From the NCBI RefSeq assembly GCF_028471905.1, contig NZ_CP116902.1, positions 1,028,501 through 1,092,500 of the forward strand: a stretch of 64,000 nt of DNA. Direction: 5' to 3'. The translations under genes were made by a program, and so were the position numbers. Below are positions 61,478 through 64,000 of this stretch, in pieces. Below the pieces are notes generated by a model. It was given only the letters and a program-made list of their open reading frames with translations. It made no database searches and had not been told where the DNA came from. This DNA comes from Aneurinibacillus uraniidurans. GTDB lineage: Bacteria > Bacillota > Bacilli > Aneurinibacillales > Aneurinibacillaceae. How positions within the stretch are numbered: the first letter of the stretch is position 1; each line of letters opens with the position of its first letter.

Positions 61478-61603
61478 GATAGCAAAAGAGAAGGATGAGG
61501 GAAAGCAGAATCGATTACAAGGGGAAAAGGCGCAGGTCCTTTTCATCTTCTGATCGTTCGTATGCTTTCTCTCGTCCTTCTTTTTCTTTACCCGCTATTT
61601 TTG
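61478..61603. repeat. Long inverted repeat between methyltransferase and thioesterase genes
   Basis: ATAGC at 61479 pairs with GCTAT at 61593. The purine-rich arm GAGAAGGATGAGGGAAAGCA pairs with the pyrimidine-rich TGCTTTCTCTCGTCCTTC, and AAAAGG with CCTTTT inside. The imperfect stem is about 55 pairs long with internal loops. It may serve as terminator for both convergent genes, but it is far longer than a normal terminator and recalls the style of hairpin element A. Confidence 0.6.
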
Positions 61604-61605
61604 TG

Positions 61606-62094
61606 CTACTGTTTGCGTCTTTCTTTTGCTATTGAACGCCTCTGATTACGGATTTCGAAGCGACCAGGAGCTGTTTTATAATTCCAGCGCTCTTCTTCTG
61701 TTTCAGGAAGGACAGCTGGGACTTCTGCGGGCTTTCCGTGCTCATCAAGTGCTACAAACGTCAGATAGGCCTGCGATGTAAGGCGTCGCTCGCCGGTCAG
61801 CAGATTCTCCGCTTCTACCTTCACATAAACCTCCATAGATGTATGGTGAGTCCATGATACATACCCTTCAAGCAGAATGGCTTCTCCCGTATGAATGGGA
61901 GACAGAAAATCCAGACTGTCGCTTGATGCGGTAACAACCTGGCGGCGGCAGTGTCGCATAGCTGAAATGCTTGCTACTTTATCAATGTAAGCCATGACAT
62001 TTCCCCCGAAGATCGTGCCGTGGTAGTTTGTATCAGGTGGCAGGACAATATCGGCCATTACGGTACGGGATTCATTTGTTTTTTTACCTTGCAA
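61606..62094 (-). CDS. Acyl-CoA thioesterase, hot-dog fold (YkhA-like)
   Basis: A 162-residue hot-dog thioesterase of the BFIT/YkhA group. It has LPPDTNYHGTIFGGNVMAYI (with the conserved N-H-G-x-FGG start), the catalytic Asp/Ser region TASSDSLDFLSPIHTGEAIL, and ETEEERWNY at the end. It hydrolyses medium- or long-chain acyl-CoA. The TTG start is preceded by AGAAGGTGATTTT. It is a single-gene unit, with the long inverted repeat right after its stop. Confidence 0.88.
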   Translation of the reverse strand: MQGKKTNESRTVMADIVLPPDTNYHGTIFGGNVMAYIDKVASISAMRHCRRQVVTASSDSLDFLSPIHTGEAILLEGYVSWTHHTSMEVYVKVEAENLLTGERRLTSQAYLTFVALDEHGKPAEVPAVLPETEEERWNYKTAPGRFEIRNQRRSIAKERRKQ

Positions 62095-62162
62095 AAAATC
62101 ACCTTCTTTTAAGATATTCGCCTAAATTGTCAGCTTTATAGGCAAGTGTCGTGGCTTCTTGT

Positions 62163-62200
62163 ACTGGGTATGAATACAGTGTAGCAGATATATACCCAGT
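62163..62200. promoter_or_regulatory. Inverted repeat between thioesterase and Tyr/His-rich genes
   Basis: ACTGGGTAT (62163-62171) and ATACCCAGT (62192-62200) are perfect inverted copies 20 bases apart, in a gap of under 130 bases between divergent genes. It could be an operator or a leader hairpin. Confidence 0.4.
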
Positions 62201-62222
62201 ATAACGAATGGAGGAAGCACAC

Positions 62223-62537
62223 GTGGATTACTATCATTATCCGGCAGTAGCCGGAACCGGCACAGTGACAGCAGTAGAAGTGGAGAAGTACACGTACCAT
62301 GTGGAGAAAATGAAGTACTACCATTACAAGTGCCACAAACATTATCACCATAAAAAGCTGTATAAGAGATATTATAAACGTTATTGCTATCACAAAAAAA
62401 TGTATGAATATTATTACAGCAAAGGTGTATATGCTCCGATGCCGTATTCACCGACAGGACCGATGGCGGGTGGGTATCCAGTCACGACTGCGCCCGGCTA
62501 TCAGCAACCGTATGGAATGTACCGAGATGATGAATAA
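62223..62537 (+). CDS. Tyr/His/Lys-rich protein, possibly spore coat
   Basis: A 104-residue low-complexity protein with a centre dominated by Tyr, His and Lys (YYHYKCHKHYHHKKLYKRYY, then KRYCYHKKMYEYYY) and a Pro/Gly/Tyr-rich tail (YSPTGPMAGGYPVTTAPGYQ). Composition like this is known for spore-coat and other cross-linked surface proteins, where tyrosines can form dityrosine bonds; that role is inferred. The GTG at 62223 fits GGAGGAAG eight bases before; an ATG at 62208 would swallow that site. It has no signal peptide. Confidence 0.6.
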   Translation: MDYYHYPAVAGTGTVTAVEVEKYTYHVEKMKYYHYKCHKHYHHKKLYKRYYKRYCYHKKMYEYYYSKGVYAPMPYSPTGPMAGGYPVTTAPGYQQPYGMYRDDE

Positions 62538-62575
62538 TTGAATGAAAATCAGTGCAGATGATTCATTGTCTGCGC

Positions 62576-63334
62576 TTATTTTTTTGGCCATCCTCTGAAC
62601 TGGTGAGTTGATGTAAAAAGCGTAGGATAAATCAGATGACCAAGCATCATGCTAGTCAGAGCAGCGGAAGAGGCAAGTGAAAACATAATCAAAAGTTGAT
62701 AGCGTACTGCTTCAATCGGGCTTGCCCCAGCCAGAATCAATCCGGTCATCATACCTGGGAGCTGGACAAGACCGACTGTTTTTAGTGCATCGATCGTTGG
62801 GATCATGCCTGCCCGTACTGATTCCCGAAGAAGGGTTACACCAGCCTGACGGGCTGTTGCTCCAAGTGAGAGAGCGACGACAATTTGTTCCTGCATTAAC
62901 TGTACGCGCTGCCGCATCTGGTTTACGAGCAGAGAGCAGGTCGTCATGCAACTCCCGATCACCATACCGCTAATCGGAATAAGTGCCTGCGGCTTCGGTT
63001 CAATTGTATGTAGAATGAGCATAAGTCCAATCGTAATTACAGTTACGGTTGTAATCGTCAGACCGATGTAGGCGGACACGTAGGGAATTCCTTGGCCGCG
63101 TGAGGCAGCATTGCGCGTAGCGACAAGTATCATCGTGAAAATCATCAGAACGATGAACAGCCAATGATCGCTTGCAAACACAAACGATAGTACATATCCG
63201 ACCGCAATTAGCTGAATGGCGGCGCGAATCATGCCAATAAACAGGTCACGCTCCAGTCCGAGCTGCTTCCAGGTAGAGAGAGCTATCGCAAGAAAGATAA
63301 AACTAACAGATGCAGCTGTAGCCCAGATGCTCAT
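62576..63334 (-). CDS. fetB: FetB/YbbM-type ABC transporter permease
   Basis: A 252-residue membrane protein with about seven helices, of the UPF0014 family. Marks are RAAIQLIAVGYVLSFVF, PISGMVIGSCMTTCSLLVNQ, and VGLVQLPGMMTGLILAGASP. In E. coli FetAB exports iron and protects against peroxide; in plants the relatives are STAR2/ALS3. Substrate here is inferred. The start overlaps the ATPase stop by four bases. Confidence 0.88.
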   Translation of the reverse strand: MSIWATAASVSFIFLAIALSTWKQLGLERDLFIGMIRAAIQLIAVGYVLSFVFASDHWLFIVLMIFTMILVATRNAASRGQGIPYVSAYIGLTITTVTVITIGLMLILHTIEPKPQALIPISGMVIGSCMTTCSLLVNQMRQRVQLMQEQIVVALSLGATARQAGVTLLRESVRAGMIPTIDALKTVGLVQLPGMMTGLILAGASPIEAVRYQLLIMFSLASSAALTSMMLGHLIYPTLFTSTHQFRGWPKK

Positions 63335-64000
63335 CGAAGAACCACCTCGGTTAGCTGGCCGTTCTCAATCTGCCAGATGCGGCCTGCGATTCGCTTAGCC
63401 TGCTCTGCCGAATGAGTAATCCAGATGATGGTGTTTCCTTTCTGGCAGTACGCTGTAATCTCGGCTTCAATGTGTGCTGTGCTTTTCTCATCCAGAGCGG
63501 AAGTTGGCTCATCAAGCATCAGGACATCCGGGCATAGTGACAGAGAGCGAGCCAGATTTACTCGTTGTTTCTCGCCCCCTGACAGATCTTCTACCGCACG
63601 GTTCGCATAAGAGGGAGACAGAGCAACTCGGGTAAGCAGATCATGAATGGTGTCATCAGTAAGCATTTGACCTGTCAAACGGGATGGGTATGTGATATTG
63701 TCTGCCACAGTGCCTGGAAACAGAACCGGGCTTTGGAATACATAATGAAGACGGCGGCGTAGTTCTGTTGGTTCCCATTCAGTAAGGGGGCGTCCTCGGT
63801 ATATAACATGCCCTGAGTCTGGGTCTTCTAGCCGGGTAAGCAGGCGCAACAGCGTACTCTTACCGGTACCGGATGGACCGATGATTGTAATGAAGGCTCC
63901 CTCTGGAATAGAAGCAGTGACATGATATAGTGGAGTAATGGAATGGTTATCGAGTTCATACGATTTGGAAAGGTTATGTAGTTCAAGTACAGGCTCAATT
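63331..64000 (-). CDS. fetA: FetA-type ABC transporter ATPase, 3' part
   Basis: The frame is open to the window edge, so the start lies at or just beyond 64000. It begins EPVLELHNLSKSYELDNHSI and shows Walker A GPSGTGKSTLLRLL, the Q-loop YVFQSPVLFPGTV, signature LSGGEKQR, Walker B VLMLDEPTSALD and the switch ITHSAEQA. It is the ATPase partner of the overlapping fetB. Probably only a few N-terminal residues are missing. Confidence 0.9.
   Translation of the reverse strand, partial: IEPVLELHNLSKSYELDNHSITPLYHVTASIPEGAFITIIGPSGTGKSTLLRLLTRLEDPDSGHVIYRGRPLTEWEPTELRRRLHYVFQSPVLFPGTVADNITYPSRLTGQMLTDDTIHDLLTRVALSPSYANRAVEDLSGGEKQRVNLARSLSLCPDVLMLDEPTSALDEKSTAHIEAEITAYCQKGNTIIWITHSAEQAKRIAGRIWQIENGQLTEVVLR

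Noticed and set aside
1-64000. CRISPR array
   Set aside because: No regularly spaced direct repeats were seen, and no cas genes are present.

Overview
The window is chromosomal DNA from an endospore-forming, low-to-moderate GC Gram-positive bacterium of the Bacillales. The signs are a dnaG-sigA pair, an alpha/beta-type and a gamma-type small acid-soluble spore protein, a YpuI homologue, Bacillus-like AcsA and DynA (double dynamin), a PhaQ-type regulator and a Firmicutes-type 6S RNA. The overall style suggests Aneurinibacillus or Brevibacillus (Paenibacillaceae). That placement is a guess from recalled protein likeness; no search was run.

Layout. 1-10 kb: 3' part of dnaG, sigA, a membrane protein, an acyl-CoA dehydrogenase/acyl-CoA synthetase pair (yngJI-like) with cre-like sites, a 725-base gene-free stretch holding two very long related hairpins, then trmK-yqfO, a zinc-ribbon protein and an acyl-ACP desaturase. 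10-18 kb: an HTH-TM-CapA-like fusion, two lipoproteins, the TldD/TldE protease pair, a GIY-YIG protein reading in frame into a gamma-SASP, a methyltransferase and a membrane protein. 18.38-18.64 kb: a Cys-Leu-Val tRNA cluster. 18.59-23.97 kb: an AT-rich 5.3 kb island bounded by a perfect 47-bp repeat of the tRNA-Val 3' end. It carries a broken serine recombinase and a run of small unknown, immunity-like proteins, with no integrase.

24-35 kb: amidohydrolase, APC permease, a flavin-type oxidoreductase divergent from a MocR regulator, nitronate monooxygenase, then a cobalamin-riboswitch operon (2Fe-2S ferredoxin, CbiMNQO cobalt transporter), followed on the other strand by a small redox operon (exported protein, NapH-like polyferredoxin, Cys-rich miniprotein). 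35-43 kb: DHFR, ferritin, 6S RNA, ResA-like thioredoxin, glycerophosphodiesterase, methyltransferase, an ammonium transporter operon behind a perfect TnrA/GlnR box, HxlR regulator, SASP and PPK2. 43-54 kb: DynA-like tandem dynamin, BrnQ, YpuI, a subtilisin-type lipoprotein, AcsA and an exonuclease.

54-64 kb: a TPP-riboswitch operon (thiZXY-thiD) for uptake and phosphorylation of hydroxymethylpyrimidine, a PhaR-like/PhaQ pair, a chemoreceptor, a methyltransferase, an acyl-CoA thioesterase, a Tyr/His/Lys-rich protein, and the 3' part of a FetAB-type ABC exporter cut by the window end.

The strongest leads for something undescribed are the paired inverted hairpin elements at 6457-7094, the tRNA-Val island with possible orphan immunity genes, the CapA-like pseudo-phosphoesterase fused to an HTH, the nitrogen-box operon that couples an unknown charged protein (instead of GlnK) to an ammonium transporter, and the miniprotein/polyferredoxin operon.
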